Source: Motilimonas sp. E26
GTDB taxonomy: Bacteria; Pseudomonadota; Gammaproteobacteria; Enterobacterales; CBDFNC01
Assembly: GCF_021278025.1 (NCBI RefSeq)
Contig: NZ_JAIBHJ010000012.1
Location: 1 to 64,000 of the forward strand
Direction: 5' to 3'
DNA length: 64,000 nt
The notes under the pieces were generated by a model. The model searched no databases. It saw only the letters and a program-made list of their open reading frames with translations, and was not told where the DNA came from. Position 1 is the first letter of the stretch. The number at the start of each line of letters is the position of its first letter. Shown here piece after piece: positions 55,582-64,000 of the stretch. The translations under genes and the position numbers were made by a program.

Positions 55582-57546
55582 ATGAAAGTATTGAATCACT
55601 TTTCAGTGTCACAAAAACTGGCCATTGCGCCCATTATATTAGGGCTGATACTCGTGCTGGTGGCATATACCGGGATCTCTGCGCTGAATACATTGCGTGA
55701 TGAGATGCATAAAATCACCTTTGATTTAGCGCCTGATACTGAGCTAGCGTCTGATATTAGCGGAAATTTATTTCGCTTACGGATCACGGTTAAAAACTAC
55801 GTGACAAGCGGTGATGATGCTTTGATTGGCAAATTTAATGAAGACGCAGCGAAATGGCAGTCATCCCTTAAAGAGGCTTATAAGCATATTCAAAATCCGG
55901 CTCGTGTTGCACTGCTGGACAACATAAAAAAAGATAAAGATATTTATCTTCGTACGTTTAATGAGCAAGTGGTGGTAAACCAACAAAAGCGTAACAAGGT
56001 AGTAGATGAAACTTTAAATGTAAAAGGTCCATTAATAGAGCAAGCGCTAACTAAGGTGATGCTGTCTGCTCAAGCTGATGGGGATATAGAAGCGGCCGCG
56101 GCAGCAGGAGCCGCGGTGAGAAACTTGTTATTGGGTCGCTTGTATGTCACGAAGTTTTTAGTTGAGAATAAGCCGGAGCAAGTTAGTCGATTTGATCAAG
56201 AGTTTAACAGCGCACAAACGAGTATTGATGCCTTGTTAACCAAACTTGAAAATCCCACCCGCCGTACTTTAAGTCAGCAAGCCAAAGCTGATATCGAATT
56301 ATATGTAAAGGCTGCGGATGAGGTTGCTAAACATATATTTGCTCGTAATAAGGGGATTGAAATTTTAGATTCTACAGGTTCTAAAGTGACGGATATGCTA
56401 GGCGAGCTACGAAGCTCTGTCAGTAGTGCCATGGGGCAGGCATCGCAAAAAGCCGATCAAACGCAAGCAGCATCCGTTTCGCTACTTTTGACCGTGGCGG
56501 GAAGTGCTATTGTGATTGGTTTGTTATTGGCTTTTATTATCTCTAGAGCTGTAACGGGTAGCTTAAATACCATGAATGCTGTTTTTGCGGATATTGCCCA
56601 AGGAGAAGGAGACTTAACCAAGCGAATTCCGGTTACCGGTAAAGATGAACTGTCACAATTGGCGATGAGTTTTAACCAGTTTGCCGAAAAAATTCAGCAT
56701 GCGGTGATGCAAGTCAGTGAGTCGACTGAACAATTACTGAGTGCGGCTGATGAGTTAACGATAAAAGCCAAAGGCACCCAAGACGATATTCGTGAGCAAC
56801 AATCTCAAGCGCATTTAGCAGCGTCAGCGATGACAGAAATGTCAGCCAGTGCTAGCGAGGTGAGTGTGAGTGCGAGTAAAGCTGCAGAGTTATCTGGCAG
56901 TGCGATGCAAAGTGCCAGTGAAGGTCGCAATGTGGTGGTTAATTCGGTGTCTAGCATGTCAGGATTATCAAAACAGATTATAGACTCATCTAATATCGTG
57001 TCTGAATTGCAAAAAAATAGCGACCAAATTGGCACCGTGTTGGAAGTGATTCGCAGTATTGCTGAACAAACCAACTTGCTTGCTTTAAATGCTGCGATTG
57101 AAGCGGCGCGAGCAGGTGAGCAGGGGCGCGGATTTGCTGTCGTAGCTGATGAAGTGCGCTCGTTAGCATCCCGAACTCAGGAATCAACTAAAGAAATACA
57201 AAGCATTATCCAAACCTTGCAACAAGGCTCTGAAAAAGCGTTTAAAGCAATGCAAGAGAGTTGTGAAAGTGCTGAAGATACCGTTAATTTAGTACAATCA
57301 GCAGAGCAGTCACTATTATCCATTGTTGATTTTATGTCAGATATCAACAGTGCGATTGAACACATTTCAGATGCGGCGGGTCAGCAAGCGACGGTGTCTG
57401 ATGAAATTAGCCAAAATGTGAATTCGGTATCTGAAATATCAGGCCGTACTCATAGTCAGGCAGAAGAAACGGCTCACTCTGCTGAACTGCTTAGTGAGTT
57501 AGGTCAACGACTTGCGACCAACATCAGCCAATTTAAAATCCGCTAA
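55582..57546 (+). CDS. Methyl-accepting chemotaxis protein, HBM-type sensor
   Basis: 654 residues: membrane helix about 12-32, an all-helical periplasmic region of about 270 residues (helical-bimodular-like), second helix about 300-322 ([21 protein letters not shown]), HAMP about 323-376, then the signalling domain with the hairpin tip [41 protein letters not shown] receptors often sense organic acids; the ligand here is unknown. No CheR-binding pentapeptide at the C-terminus (FKIR). No sigma-28 promoter found upstream. Confidence 0.9.
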   Translation: MKVLNHFSVSQKLAIAPIILGLILVLVAYTGISALNTLRDEMHKITFDLAPDTELASDISGNLFRLRITVKNYVTSGDDALIGKFNEDAAKWQSSLKEAYKHIQNPARVALLDNIKKDKDIYLRTFNEQVVVNQQKRNKVVDETLNVKGPLIEQALTKVMLSAQADGDIEAAAAAGAAVRNLLLGRLYVTKFLVENKPEQVSRFDQEFNSAQTSIDALLTKLENPTRRTLSQQAKADIELYVKAADEVAKHIFARNKGIEILDSTGSKVTDMLGELRSSVSSAMGQASQKADQTQAASVSLLLTVAGSAIVIGLLLAFIISRAVTGSLNTMNAVFADIAQGEGDLTKRIPVTGKDELSQLAMSFNQFAEKIQHAVMQVSESTEQLLSAADELTIKAKGTQDDIREQQSQAHLAASAMTEMSASASEVSVSASKAAELSGSAMQSASEGRNVVVNSVSSMSGLSKQIIDSSNIVSELQKNSDQIGTVLEVIRSIAEQTNLLALNAAIEAARAGEQGRGFAVVADEVRSLASRTQESTKEIQSIIQTLQQGSEKAFKAMQESCESAEDTVNLVQSAEQSLLSIVDFMSDINSAIEHISDAAGQQATVSDEISQNVNSVSEISGRTHSQAEETAHSAELLSELGQRLATNISQFKIR

Positions 57547-57559
57547 CTGTTGTGCTGTT

Positions 57560-57588
57560 AATTCAGCCCGAATTAACCGGGCTGAATT
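57560..57588 (+). terminator. Terminator-like palindrome after the chemoreceptor gene
   Basis: AATTCAGCCCG and CGGGCTGAATT form a perfect eleven-base stem with a seven-base loop, 13 bases past the stop. No T-run follows. Confidence 0.6.
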
Positions 57589-57610
57589 GATCAGACTGAA
57601 TAACCCGAAT

Positions 57611-57696
57611 CTATGCGTTTTGCGTTGTCATCCCTGAAAACGAAATTTTGCCGTAAAACATACTTTATCTGGCTGCGATAGGCTTAAACAGAGCTG
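57611..57696. repeat. Dispersed intergenic repeat, copy 2
   Basis: About 85 bases closely similar to 31419-31505, same orientation, with a 46-base identical core at 57628-57673. It lies between the convergent chemoreceptor and M48 protease genes. Confidence 0.85.
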
Positions 57697-57728
57697 AGCT
57701 TGAATAGTATCCTTGCTGCTTGTTGATC

Positions 57729-58721
57729 TCATTCAACAGCGGTAAGTCTTTCCAAGCGTTCTTTTGGCGCGGGGTGCGATGACAGATAATCCCTCAGGCT
57801 TTCTTTTTTGTCGATTTCATGGGCTTGGTAAATCTTGTTTAAGGCGCCCATTAGTGCCGTTCTGGGGATGTTATGTTGCTTTAAAAAGTCCATCGCATAA
57901 TCATCTGCCTCGCGTTCAAAGTCTCGCGAGTAGCCTTGCTCGAGCAACAGCGTTGGCAGCGCGGCAATAGTGGATGAGGCCCCTGCAGCATCACCTGTGA
58001 TCAAGGTATAAACAAACAGTAATAATGAGCTGCGGATCAGGGCTTGTAAGCCATGCTTATGCTCAACGTGCCCGAGCTCATGACCTAACACGGCCAGCAG
58101 CTCTTGGTCAGTCGTTATGTTTATCAATTCATCGGTAAAAATTAATATACCATTGGGTAGGGCGATAGCGTTTGCGCCTAACACTTCGCTACTGCGAATG
58201 AGCACTCGCTGGTCTGGGCTTAAATACGGTTTAAATAAGGTTTGTAAGGTTTGTTGTTTCTCATCACTTAATTCAGAGGGATCGAAAAGCGTGCGGTCGA
58301 CGATTTCTAAGCTTTGACTGCCTAATAGCTTACTGGTGTTGTCAGGCAATGTTTGAGCAATTAACTGGGTACTGGCTGGCACGCCCCAAATAAAAAAGCA
58401 GACACAAAAAATCAAGGTGAAAATCAGGCTAGGTATTATATAACGCAGCTTACTTTCTAGCAGATGTAAGCTTAAACCATGGTTGCGTTGGCGCTTACTC
58501 AGGGTATCCAAAGCATCATTATCTTGGCTTTCAAAGCTACTGCCATCGGGAAAATAAACCCAACGATTGCCATTGCCTATTCGCGGTGCGATATCGAGTT
58601 CATCAAGGCTTAAGTAAATGTCAGTTTGGTTGATGCTTACTCTGTTCTCTGCGTGCAAAATAAGTGCGCTGCTTAGGGCAGCGCTGCTTTTTCCTGAGTA
58701 GTAAACGCCGGATATTTCCAT
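57729..58721 (-). CDS. M48-family membrane metalloprotease
   Basis: 330 residues. A small N-terminal soluble part resembling a beta-rich domain (ISGVYYSGKSSAALSSALI), one membrane helix (about 92-112, IIPSLIFTLIFCVCFFIWG), then the peptidase domain with the zinc motif LGHELGHVEHKHG and the third ligand Glu in READDYAMDFL. The C-terminus has LSSHPAPKERLERL, typical of M48 proteins. It starts at the stop codon of the YjgN-family gene (TAATG), so the two are coupled. Confidence 0.9.
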   Translation of the reverse strand: MEISGVYYSGKSSAALSSALILHAENRVSINQTDIYLSLDELDIAPRIGNGNRWVYFPDGSSFESQDNDALDTLSKRQRNHGLSLHLLESKLRYIIPSLIFTLIFCVCFFIWGVPASTQLIAQTLPDNTSKLLGSQSLEIVDRTLFDPSELSDEKQQTLQTLFKPYLSPDQRVLIRSSEVLGANAIALPNGILIFTDELINITTDQELLAVLGHELGHVEHKHGLQALIRSSLLLFVYTLITGDAAGASSTIAALPTLLLEQGYSRDFEREADDYAMDFLKQHNIPRTALMGALNKIYQAHEIDKKESLRDYLSSHPAPKERLERLTAVE

Positions 58722-59839
58722 TAAATGGCTAATTCCACATCAAATATGCCAGCGGCTTCGTCACCTAATGCGCCGACTTTTTTGATTTCTCCAGCGATGA
58801 TGTTATCGAGATTATCACTTACGATCACTTGAATGCAGCATGCCTGATAACGTGTCATGCGTATGGCTGCCCAAGGATAAGCCAAGCCTAAACTGAATAT
58901 AATGGCTAAGGTATTGGTAAATTGAATGATCGCCATTTGAGAAAAATTGAGATCCGCGTAAAAGCGGTGCTCATCTAACGACAAATTGTTGAAAATGAGG
59001 TTGGTGGTTTTGGTTTTGATAAATGCCCACATCAGCAAGTATAAGGCCAAATATAATACGATAACGATGGATGCACCGCTTGAAGCCAGCCAAATCATCA
59101 ATGCTGATGATTCGTCAGCAGCAGATGCCAACCCAGCAAACAAAGCGAAAACCATGCCTATTATCATCATGGCGGTCGATATACCAGCCGCAATCGCCAT
59201 GGCGATAAGGTAAATAATAAACATTTCAGAGATTTTACCGTTATAGCGAAACGACGTTGTGCCCATGCTGCTGTGGTTGATGACAAATTCGTAGTACTTA
59301 TGCTTGATCAGTGGAATGATTAAGCCAAATGTCACAATAATCAATAATGGCCACAGCAACACTATTTGGAATGCTTCGCCATAGCTGGCTTCAAAGTTAA
59401 ATCGTATACCGCGAAATGACGTCATGCGTGCGTTAAAGGCAAGGGCTCGGATCACAATCCAAGGTAATGCAATCACAAATATCAACATTACCGGGAGTGC
59501 GATAATTGGCATGCTATTGACGGCAAAAGAATATAAAACAAACAATACAACAGCAATAATACGGCCTTTTAAAATATTTAAAGGTTGGCCATGGTATTGA
59601 AAACCAGTGCCATTGATTAAGGTATTGGTGTGAAAATATTGCTGTGTACGTACTTTCGCCCAAGCTGAGTAAATACCAAGAGTGACAATCGATAACGCGA
59701 TGTTGACTATCCAAATTTTAAAGTATTCACCCGCCTGTCCAGTAAAGTTGACGCGGTAATAAGCGGTTTTTTTATTGGCTAATCCAGTACTGTTAACTTG
59801 GGGTTGATCGTTTGACAAGGCGGACTCCGCAATTTGCAT
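58721..59839 (-). CDS. YjgN family (DUF898) membrane protein
   Basis: 372 residues from ATG 59839. TTG at 59818 has the better ribosome signal (GGAG six bases before) and may be the true start. The DUF898 pattern is clear: YYRVNFTGQAGEYFKIWIVNIALSIVTLGIYSAWAKVRTQQYF near the N-terminus, about six to eight membrane helices, and a second copy-like block (YPWAAIRMTRYQ). Function unknown. Pairing with the M48 protease gene recurs in other genomes as I recall. Confidence 0.85.
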   Translation of the reverse strand: MQIAESALSNDQPQVNSTGLANKKTAYYRVNFTGQAGEYFKIWIVNIALSIVTLGIYSAWAKVRTQQYFHTNTLINGTGFQYHGQPLNILKGRIIAVVLFVLYSFAVNSMPIIALPVMLIFVIALPWIVIRALAFNARMTSFRGIRFNFEASYGEAFQIVLLWPLLIIVTFGLIIPLIKHKYYEFVINHSSMGTTSFRYNGKISEMFIIYLIAMAIAAGISTAMMIIGMVFALFAGLASAADESSALMIWLASSGASIVIVLYLALYLLMWAFIKTKTTNLIFNNLSLDEHRFYADLNFSQMAIIQFTNTLAIIFSLGLAYPWAAIRMTRYQACCIQVIVSDNLDNIIAGEIKKVGALGDEAAGIFDVELAI

Positions 59840-59954
59840 GATTAAGATTGATAAAAGAATTAACAAATAGCTGTTAACAAAATAAAGCTGAAGATAATAT
59901 CAATTAGCGGTTTGTTGGGCTAGATTTTCTCGCCTTTGATGAAACCCTAGACAA

Positions 59955-59984
59955 AAAAAATGAGCCATATGGCTCATTTTTTGT
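59955..59984. terminator. Bidirectional terminator downstream of satP
   Basis: AATGAGCC-ATAT-GGCTCATT palindrome with A-run before and T-run after, so it works on either strand. On the minus strand it ends the satP gene. Confidence 0.88.
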
Positions 59985-59995
59985 CGAAGCTATGA

Positions 59996-60607
59996 TTAAG
60001 CAGCTTGCGCAACGCTGGTTTCATTTTCAGCTACGGCTGGCTCCGGTTTCTTATTACCTAAGGGTAATACTTCACGGCCGAGCTCACCATTAATAACGGT
60101 CGCCATGGCGGTATAAATAGCGCTCGCGCCACAAACAATCCCTTCAAAGCCTGCTAAGGTGCCAATAAAAGCAGAGCCGGTGAAATCTCGTGCCGCCAGT
60201 AAGAAGAATAAAAGGGTTAGGCTAGCAAAGATAAATTGCGTTGCTTTATTGTGGCTTAGGGTTCCGACAAACATGAATGCGGTAAAAATCCCCCACATTA
60301 AAAGGTAAAATCCCATGTAAGCATGAGGGGTGGCTTCTGCTAAACCTAGCTCCGGCAAAATAAGTAATACGACTAAGCTGATCCAGAAAAAGCCGTAAGA
60401 AGTAAAAGCGGTTAAACCAAACGTATTGCCTTTTTTAAACTCTAACACGCCTGCTATTATCTGAGCCAACCCGCCGTAACACAGCCCCATTGCTAAGATC
60501 ATGGCACTAATAGGAAAAAATCCTGCATTATGAATATTCAGTAATACTGTAGTCATGCCAAAGCCCATTAAGCCAAGTGGGCCTGGATTTGCGTAGTTTG
60601 TCGACAC
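59996..60607 (-). CDS. satP: Acetate/succinate transporter SatP family
   Basis: 203 residues of the GPR1/FUN34/YaaH family: ANPGPLGLMGFGMTTVLLNIHNAG is the signature NPAPLGL-type motif. Six membrane helices follow (GFFPISAMILAMGLCYGGLAQIIAG and on). In E. coli SatP exchanges acetate and succinate with protons. C-terminal tail is soluble and acidic. A possible CRP site lies about 50 bases before the start. Confidence 0.93.
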   Translation of the reverse strand: MSTNYANPGPLGLMGFGMTTVLLNIHNAGFFPISAMILAMGLCYGGLAQIIAGVLEFKKGNTFGLTAFTSYGFFWISLVVLLILPELGLAEATPHAYMGFYLLMWGIFTAFMFVGTLSHNKATQFIFASLTLLFFLLAARDFTGSAFIGTLAGFEGIVCGASAIYTAMATVINGELGREVLPLGNKKPEPAVAENETSVAQAA

Positions 60608-60654
60608 GTTAGTTTGTCCCTTTAAATTAGCAGAGAGTGAAAGTGCGCGAAATG

Positions 60655-60676
60655 TAGCAGGATGTAGATCACATTC
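60655..60676 (-). promoter_or_regulatory. Possible CRP site upstream of satP
   Basis: On the minus strand the sequence contains AATGTGATCTACATCC. It matches the CRP consensus AAATGTGATCTAGATCACATTT at 15 of 22 bases; the left half is perfect and the right half poor. satP is CRP-controlled in E. coli, but this site has not been tested. Confidence 0.4.
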
Positions 60677-61178
60677 CTAGCATATTTTTTAATATTTTAA
60701 CGATTTAATCTGACTGTAAAATACTGGTTTCAAAACTGCGCAAACTTACTAACAATTCAATAACAAAGTTAACGGGCCTTGGCACTTTTCAGTGGTAATT
60801 TGTTTGTTTTGAGTGTGTTTTTATCGGTTGTTTTAGATTTTAAAATAGCGTTTAGCACTGTTTTTTTTTTAATATTTAATGCTATGTTTTTTGTTATTCA
60901 ATATGGCTGGTTGATATGGCTAAGTTGACTCTTTTTTCAAACTTATTCGCTGGGTTTAGTGCGTCGTTGATATAACTTTTAGTCAGTTTTTTTGCTTTTT
61001 TGTTTGATTGTTAGCCATATTAATGAGTGTCGGGCTTAAAAATCGTCTATTTCGATCCAGTTATCAAAAAAATCGTATTTTGACTAAATATGCTTTATTG
61101 GTGAATTGTTAGATGTTAGATTCGTCGCCTTTAATGGCGGTTTCTATGGCTTTGCAAATCATTGACCATAGGATATGT

Positions 61179-61187
61179 TGTTATAAT
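61179..61187 (+). promoter_or_regulatory. Extended -10 promoter of the amino-acid ABC operon
   Basis: TGTTATAAT is a perfect extended -10 element about 90 bases before the ATPase gene. A TTGACC 14 bases upstream is too close to be a standard -35. Confidence 0.5.
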
Positions 61188-61277
61188 ACTGTTCAATAAT
61201 GGTTTGGCCTTTTTGATTGTTACGCTTCATTAACAAGGTTCATACTTCATACCAACGTCAAGGATTGCGAAATTATA

Positions 61278-62048
61278 ATGAATGCTATACCCACATTAGA
61301 AGTTAAGGCACTGCATAAAAAATTCGGTAATAACGAAGTCCTTAAAGGTATAGATTTGATCGCGAACCAAGGTGATGTCATTTCTATCTTGGGATCATCA
61401 GGCTCTGGTAAAAGTACATTTTTGCGTTGTATTAATTTATTAGAAATGCCCAATGCCGGTGACGTTTATGTAAAAGGTGAGCTGATCCAAATGAAACCTT
61501 TGAAGAATGGCGAACGTATTCCAGCAAATCAAAAGCAGGTTGAAGCCATTCGCGCGCGCTTAGCCATGGTGTTTCAAGGTTTTAACTTATGGTCTCACAT
61601 GACCGTATTAGAAAATATTATTGAAGCGCCTGTGCATGTCCTGGGCATGCCCAAAAAACAAGCCATTGAAGCGGCGCATGAATACCTAAACAAAGTTGGG
61701 TTATATGATCGCCGCGAATATTATCCTGGCCATTTGTCTGGCGGCCAGCAGCAGCGTGCAGCGATTGCCAGAGCATTAGCAGTAGACCCTGAAGTGATGT
61801 TATTTGACGAGCCTACCTCAGCGTTAGATCCTGAATTGGTTGGGGAAGTGCTTACGGTAATGAGAAATCTAGCCGAGGAGGGACGCACTATGTTAGTGGT
61901 GACCCATGAAATGGCATTTGCTCGCGATGTATCAAATAAAGTGATGTTTTTACATCAAGGCTTAGTTGAAGAGCAAGGCGAACCGGAGCAAATTTTTACC
62001 CAGCCAAAATCAGAACGCTTTAAACAATTCATATCATCTGTGTATTAA
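61278..62048 (+). CDS. Amino-acid ABC transporter ATPase (HisP/AotP type)
   Basis: 256-residue ATPase: [56 protein letters not shown]. The PAT-family length and the phrase [27 protein letters not shown] fit histidine/arginine/ornithine transporters. First gene of the operon, which differs from enteric orders that put the ATPase last. Confidence 0.92.
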   Translation: MNAIPTLEVKALHKKFGNNEVLKGIDLIANQGDVISILGSSGSGKSTFLRCINLLEMPNAGDVYVKGELIQMKPLKNGERIPANQKQVEAIRARLAMVFQGFNLWSHMTVLENIIEAPVHVLGMPKKQAIEAAHEYLNKVGLYDRREYYPGHLSGGQQQRAAIARALAVDPEVMLFDEPTSALDPELVGEVLTVMRNLAEEGRTMLVVTHEMAFARDVSNKVMFLHQGLVEEQGEPEQIFTQPKSERFKQFISSVY

Positions 62049-62173
62049 GAGAAGCATTACTATACTAAAAAAGCGTTACCGCTTGATATACACGACTGAT
62101 AAACAAAATTATAAGTAGTACAAACACAACAACAAACCTGTTTAACTTGTTAGCAAACGAAAAGGGAAATCAG

Positions 62174-62944
62174 ATGAAAAAATTGATCATCGCTGCAGCT
62201 ATGATGCTTACTGTCGCAGGCAGTGTGCATGCTAAAGAATGGAAAAATGTACGCATTGGTATTGAAGGCGCTTACCCTCCATTTAGTTGGACCGAGCCAA
62301 ACGGTGAAGTAAAAGGTTTTGATATTGATATCGCTAATGCCCTTTGTGAAGAAATGAAGGTGAAATGCACTTTAGTGAAACAGGATTGGGACGGCATCAT
62401 TCCTGCACTGTTGGCACGCAAATACGATGCGATTATCGCGACCATGGATATTACCGAAGAGCGTAAAAAGAAAGTTGCGTTCTCAGATAAATATCAACAT
62501 ATTCCAGCGCGTTTTGCTGCGAAAAAAGGCACCGCCATTGAATTAACCGCTGAGTTTATGTCTGATAAGCGCATTGGTGTGCAACGTGCAACATCGATGG
62601 ATACTTATGTGACAGACAACTTTCCAAAAGCGCAAGTTAAACGTTACGGCACGGCTGATGAGGCTTATTTAGACCTTAAATCGGGCCGCCTTGATTACGT
62701 AATGATCGATTCTGCTGCTATTTCTGATGGCCTATTGAACAAGCCTGGTGGTGATGCATTTGAATTTGTTGGTCCAAAATTAAACGATCCACGTTGGTTT
62801 GGTGAAGGTGCAGGCATTGCGATGCGTAAAAACGACACTGAACTAAAAGCCAAGTTTGACGCAGCTATTAAAGCGATTCGCGCCAATGGCAAGTATAAAG
62901 AGCTACAAGATAAGTATTTTGACTTTGATGTTTACGGCGACTAA
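62174..62944 (+). CDS. Basic amino-acid-binding protein (AotJ/HisJ-like)
   Basis: 256 residues with a signal peptide (MKKLIIAAAMMLTVAGSVHA). Lobe motifs: VRIGIEGAYPPFSWTEPNGEVKGFDIDIANALCEEMKVKC, IIATMDITEERKKKVAFSDKY, RIGVQRATSMDTYV. The aromatic and aspartate residues suit a basic amino acid such as arginine, ornithine or histidine, but the exact ligand is inference. Start at 62174; the longer frame adds nine residues. Confidence 0.92.
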   Translation: MKKLIIAAAMMLTVAGSVHAKEWKNVRIGIEGAYPPFSWTEPNGEVKGFDIDIANALCEEMKVKCTLVKQDWDGIIPALLARKYDAIIATMDITEERKKKVAFSDKYQHIPARFAAKKGTAIELTAEFMSDKRIGVQRATSMDTYVTDNFPKAQVKRYGTADEAYLDLKSGRLDYVMIDSAAISDGLLNKPGGDAFEFVGPKLNDPRWFGEGAGIAMRKNDTELKAKFDAAIKAIRANGKYKELQDKYFDFDVYGD

Positions 62945-62958
62945 TTGCCAAATTTGAT

Positions 62959-62982
62959 AGGGGGCTAAGGCTCCCTTTTCTT
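62959..62982 (+). terminator. Intra-operon terminator between binding protein and permease
   Basis: AGGGGGC-TAAG-GCTCCCT hairpin (one G-T pair) followed by TTTTCTTTC. Probably lets only part of transcription through, raising binding protein relative to permease. Confidence 0.6.
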
Positions 62983-63005
62983 TCAAGCACATGTAAGTAC
63001 TTATT

Positions 63006-63749
63006 ATGTTGTTAGACCTACAAGGCTATGAAAGCACTATTTTGTCTGGTGCTTGGGTCACATTACAAGTGGCATTATTGTCATTATTCGTTGCCGTTGT
63101 ACTAGGCATGCTTGGCGCGCTGGCAAAGTTGTCTTCTATTACTTTTTTGCGCTGGTGGGCAACCCTCTATACCACAGTGATCCGTGGTATCCCTGATTTG
63201 ATTTTAATGATGCTGATCTTTTTCGGTGGTCAAATCTTCATTAATGAATTTAACGTTACGATTAATGATTGGCTCAATGAGTATTTTCAAGGGCAAGACG
63301 CTGCTCATGAATGGGTCAGTTATTTACCGGATTATGTTGACGTCAGTCCGTTCTTTGCAGGCGTAGCGACGATAGGTTTTATTTTTGGCGCTTATATGGC
63401 CGAAACTTTTCGTGGTGCCATTATTGCAGTCGATAAAGGCCAACTAGAAGCTGCAAGAGCTTATGGCATGAGTAGCTGGATGGTATTTCGTCGAGTGATG
63501 TTTCCGCAAATGATGCGCCATGCCTTACCGGGCTTTGGTAATAATTGGTTGGTTTTGCTCAAAACAACGGCCCTTGTTTCTATCATAGGTTTAGAAGACA
63601 TGGTTAAAGCGGCCGGCGATGCGGGTGGCTCGACACAAATGCCATTTACTTTTTACTTTGTGGTGGCGTTAGTTTTCTTAGTCTTTACCGCTATTTCGAC
63701 CAGCTTGTTAAGTCATGCTGAGAAAAAATACGCAATAGTGTCGAGGTAG
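63006..63749 (+). CDS. Amino-acid ABC permease (HisQ/AotQ type)
   Basis: 247 residues, about five membrane helices. YESTILSGAWVTLQVALLSLFVAVVLGMLGALAKLS opens the protein; the EAA loop is AEAxxFRGAII... seen as AETFRGAIIAVDKGQLEAARAYGMSSWMVFRRVMFPQMMRHALPGFGN. Second permease follows within three bases. Confidence 0.92.
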   Translation: MLLDLQGYESTILSGAWVTLQVALLSLFVAVVLGMLGALAKLSSITFLRWWATLYTTVIRGIPDLILMMLIFFGGQIFINEFNVTINDWLNEYFQGQDAAHEWVSYLPDYVDVSPFFAGVATIGFIFGAYMAETFRGAIIAVDKGQLEAARAYGMSSWMVFRRVMFPQMMRHALPGFGNNWLVLLKTTALVSIIGLEDMVKAAGDAGGSTQMPFTFYFVVALVFLVFTAISTSLLSHAEKKYAIVSR

Positions 63750-63752
63750 CCA

Positions 63753-64000
63753 ATGTCATTAGAAGCTTTTTTTCTTTGGTTTAGCCAGTTTGAGTATGTT
63801 CAGTTATTGATAAACGAGTGGCCATTGTATTTATCTGGTCTTTGGACCACCCTTTGGTTAGTTGCCTTATCCTTATTCCTTGGTTTATTTATTGCTGTGC
63901 CAGCGGGCATTATGAATAACAGCAACAATTGGGCGATTAAATTTCCTGCGTGGGCGTTTATCTACTTTTTCCGTGGCACACCATTATTGATTCAACTGTT
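63753..64000 (+). CDS. Amino-acid ABC permease (HisM/AotM type), cut by the window end
   Basis: At least 82 residues from ATG 63753, still open at the window edge. It begins MSLEAFFLWFSQFEYVQLLI and carries PLYLSGLWTTLWLVALSLFLG and AFIYFFRGTPLLIQL, as in HisM-type permeases. It starts three bases after its partner's stop, completing the expected four-gene transporter. Confidence 0.85.
   Translation, partial: MSLEAFFLWFSQFEYVQLLINEWPLYLSGLWTTLWLVALSLFLGLFIAVPAGIMNNSNNWAIKFPAWAFIYFFRGTPLLIQL

Larger units (their letters stand above)
60608..61277. other. Long divergent intergenic region, AT-rich
   Basis: About 670 bases between satP and the amino-acid ABC operon, with many T-runs. Apart from the CRP-like box and the extended -10 promoter listed separately I see no ORF or RNA gene with a promoter-terminator pair. 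Confidence 0.45.

Noticed and set aside
1-64000. CRISPR arrays, tRNA or rRNA genes, prophage genes
   Set aside because: Looked for regular spaced repeats, T-arm sequences and phage structural genes; none seen.

Overview
The window looks like a chromosomal segment of a marine gammaproteobacterium of the order Alteromonadales, closest in gene order to Shewanella-type genomes. The clues are a sodium-type flagellar protein MotY beside rnt, the tig-clpP-clpX-lon-hupB-ppiD block, a sapABCDF operon beside pspF/pspABC/ycjX/ycjF, a TAXI-type TRAP transporter and moderate GC. I cannot name the species. No rRNA, tRNA, CRISPR array, prophage or intact transposase gene was found; most of the window is ordinary core genome.

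Layout. 1-2.1 kb: the end of a mobile element cutting a fatty-acid desaturase, then a GNAT acetyltransferase and empty DNA. 2.1-6 kb: rnt and motY diverging, with a near-perfect sigma-28 promoter for motY, a MITE-like element, then ynjB, a TIGR02444-type gene and a 46-residue ORF. 6-9.3 kb: an FKBP-type isomerase, pyrC, a small membrane protein and cheV. 9.3-18.4 kb: protein quality control (tig, clpP, clpX, lon), hupB, ppiD and a small membrane-anchored protein. 18.4-29.2 kb: the SAP peptide transporter (minus) and the phage-shock module (plus), with pspF between them and a sigma-54 promoter before pspA, then ycjX, ycjF and a pterin dehydratase. 29.5-35 kb: an FAH-family protein without its metal ligands, sanA-like, dgt, yfbR and alaA. 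35-38.7 kb: metR, an orphan LytS-type kinase and two uncharacterised proteins. 38.8-43.2 kb: TAXI TRAP operon (solute-binding protein, fused permease, UspA) interrupted by a second MITE copy. 43.5-49.8 kb: a ribosome-assembly GTPase, the 5-oxoprolinase genes pxpABC with a LysR gene, yciK and sohB. 50-55.4 kb: a LysR/HAD divergent unit, cnoX, and two oligopeptide-type ABC ATPases with a helical-repeat-like protein. 55.5-64 kb: a chemoreceptor, an M48 protease with a YjgN-family membrane protein, a SatP-type acetate transporter and a basic amino-acid ABC transporter running off the end.

Functional themes are motility (motY, cheV, chemoreceptor), envelope stress and proteostasis (lon with a candidate heat-shock promoter, Clp, PpiD, Psp, CnoX), and small-molecule uptake (SAP, TRAP, amino-acid ABC, SatP).

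The least ordinary items are: a MITE family with TA-flanked 16-bp terminal repeats and two internal hairpins (two full copies plus a related end); the FAH-like protein with all three recognisable metal-ligand positions replaced; a 46-bp identical intergenic repeat at two convergent gene junctions; phased repeats in the LysR/HAD intergenic region; and several RNA-level arrangements (terminator overlapping the clpP promoter, competing hairpins before ppiD and before the chemoreceptor). I did not find a convincing wholly new multi-gene system.
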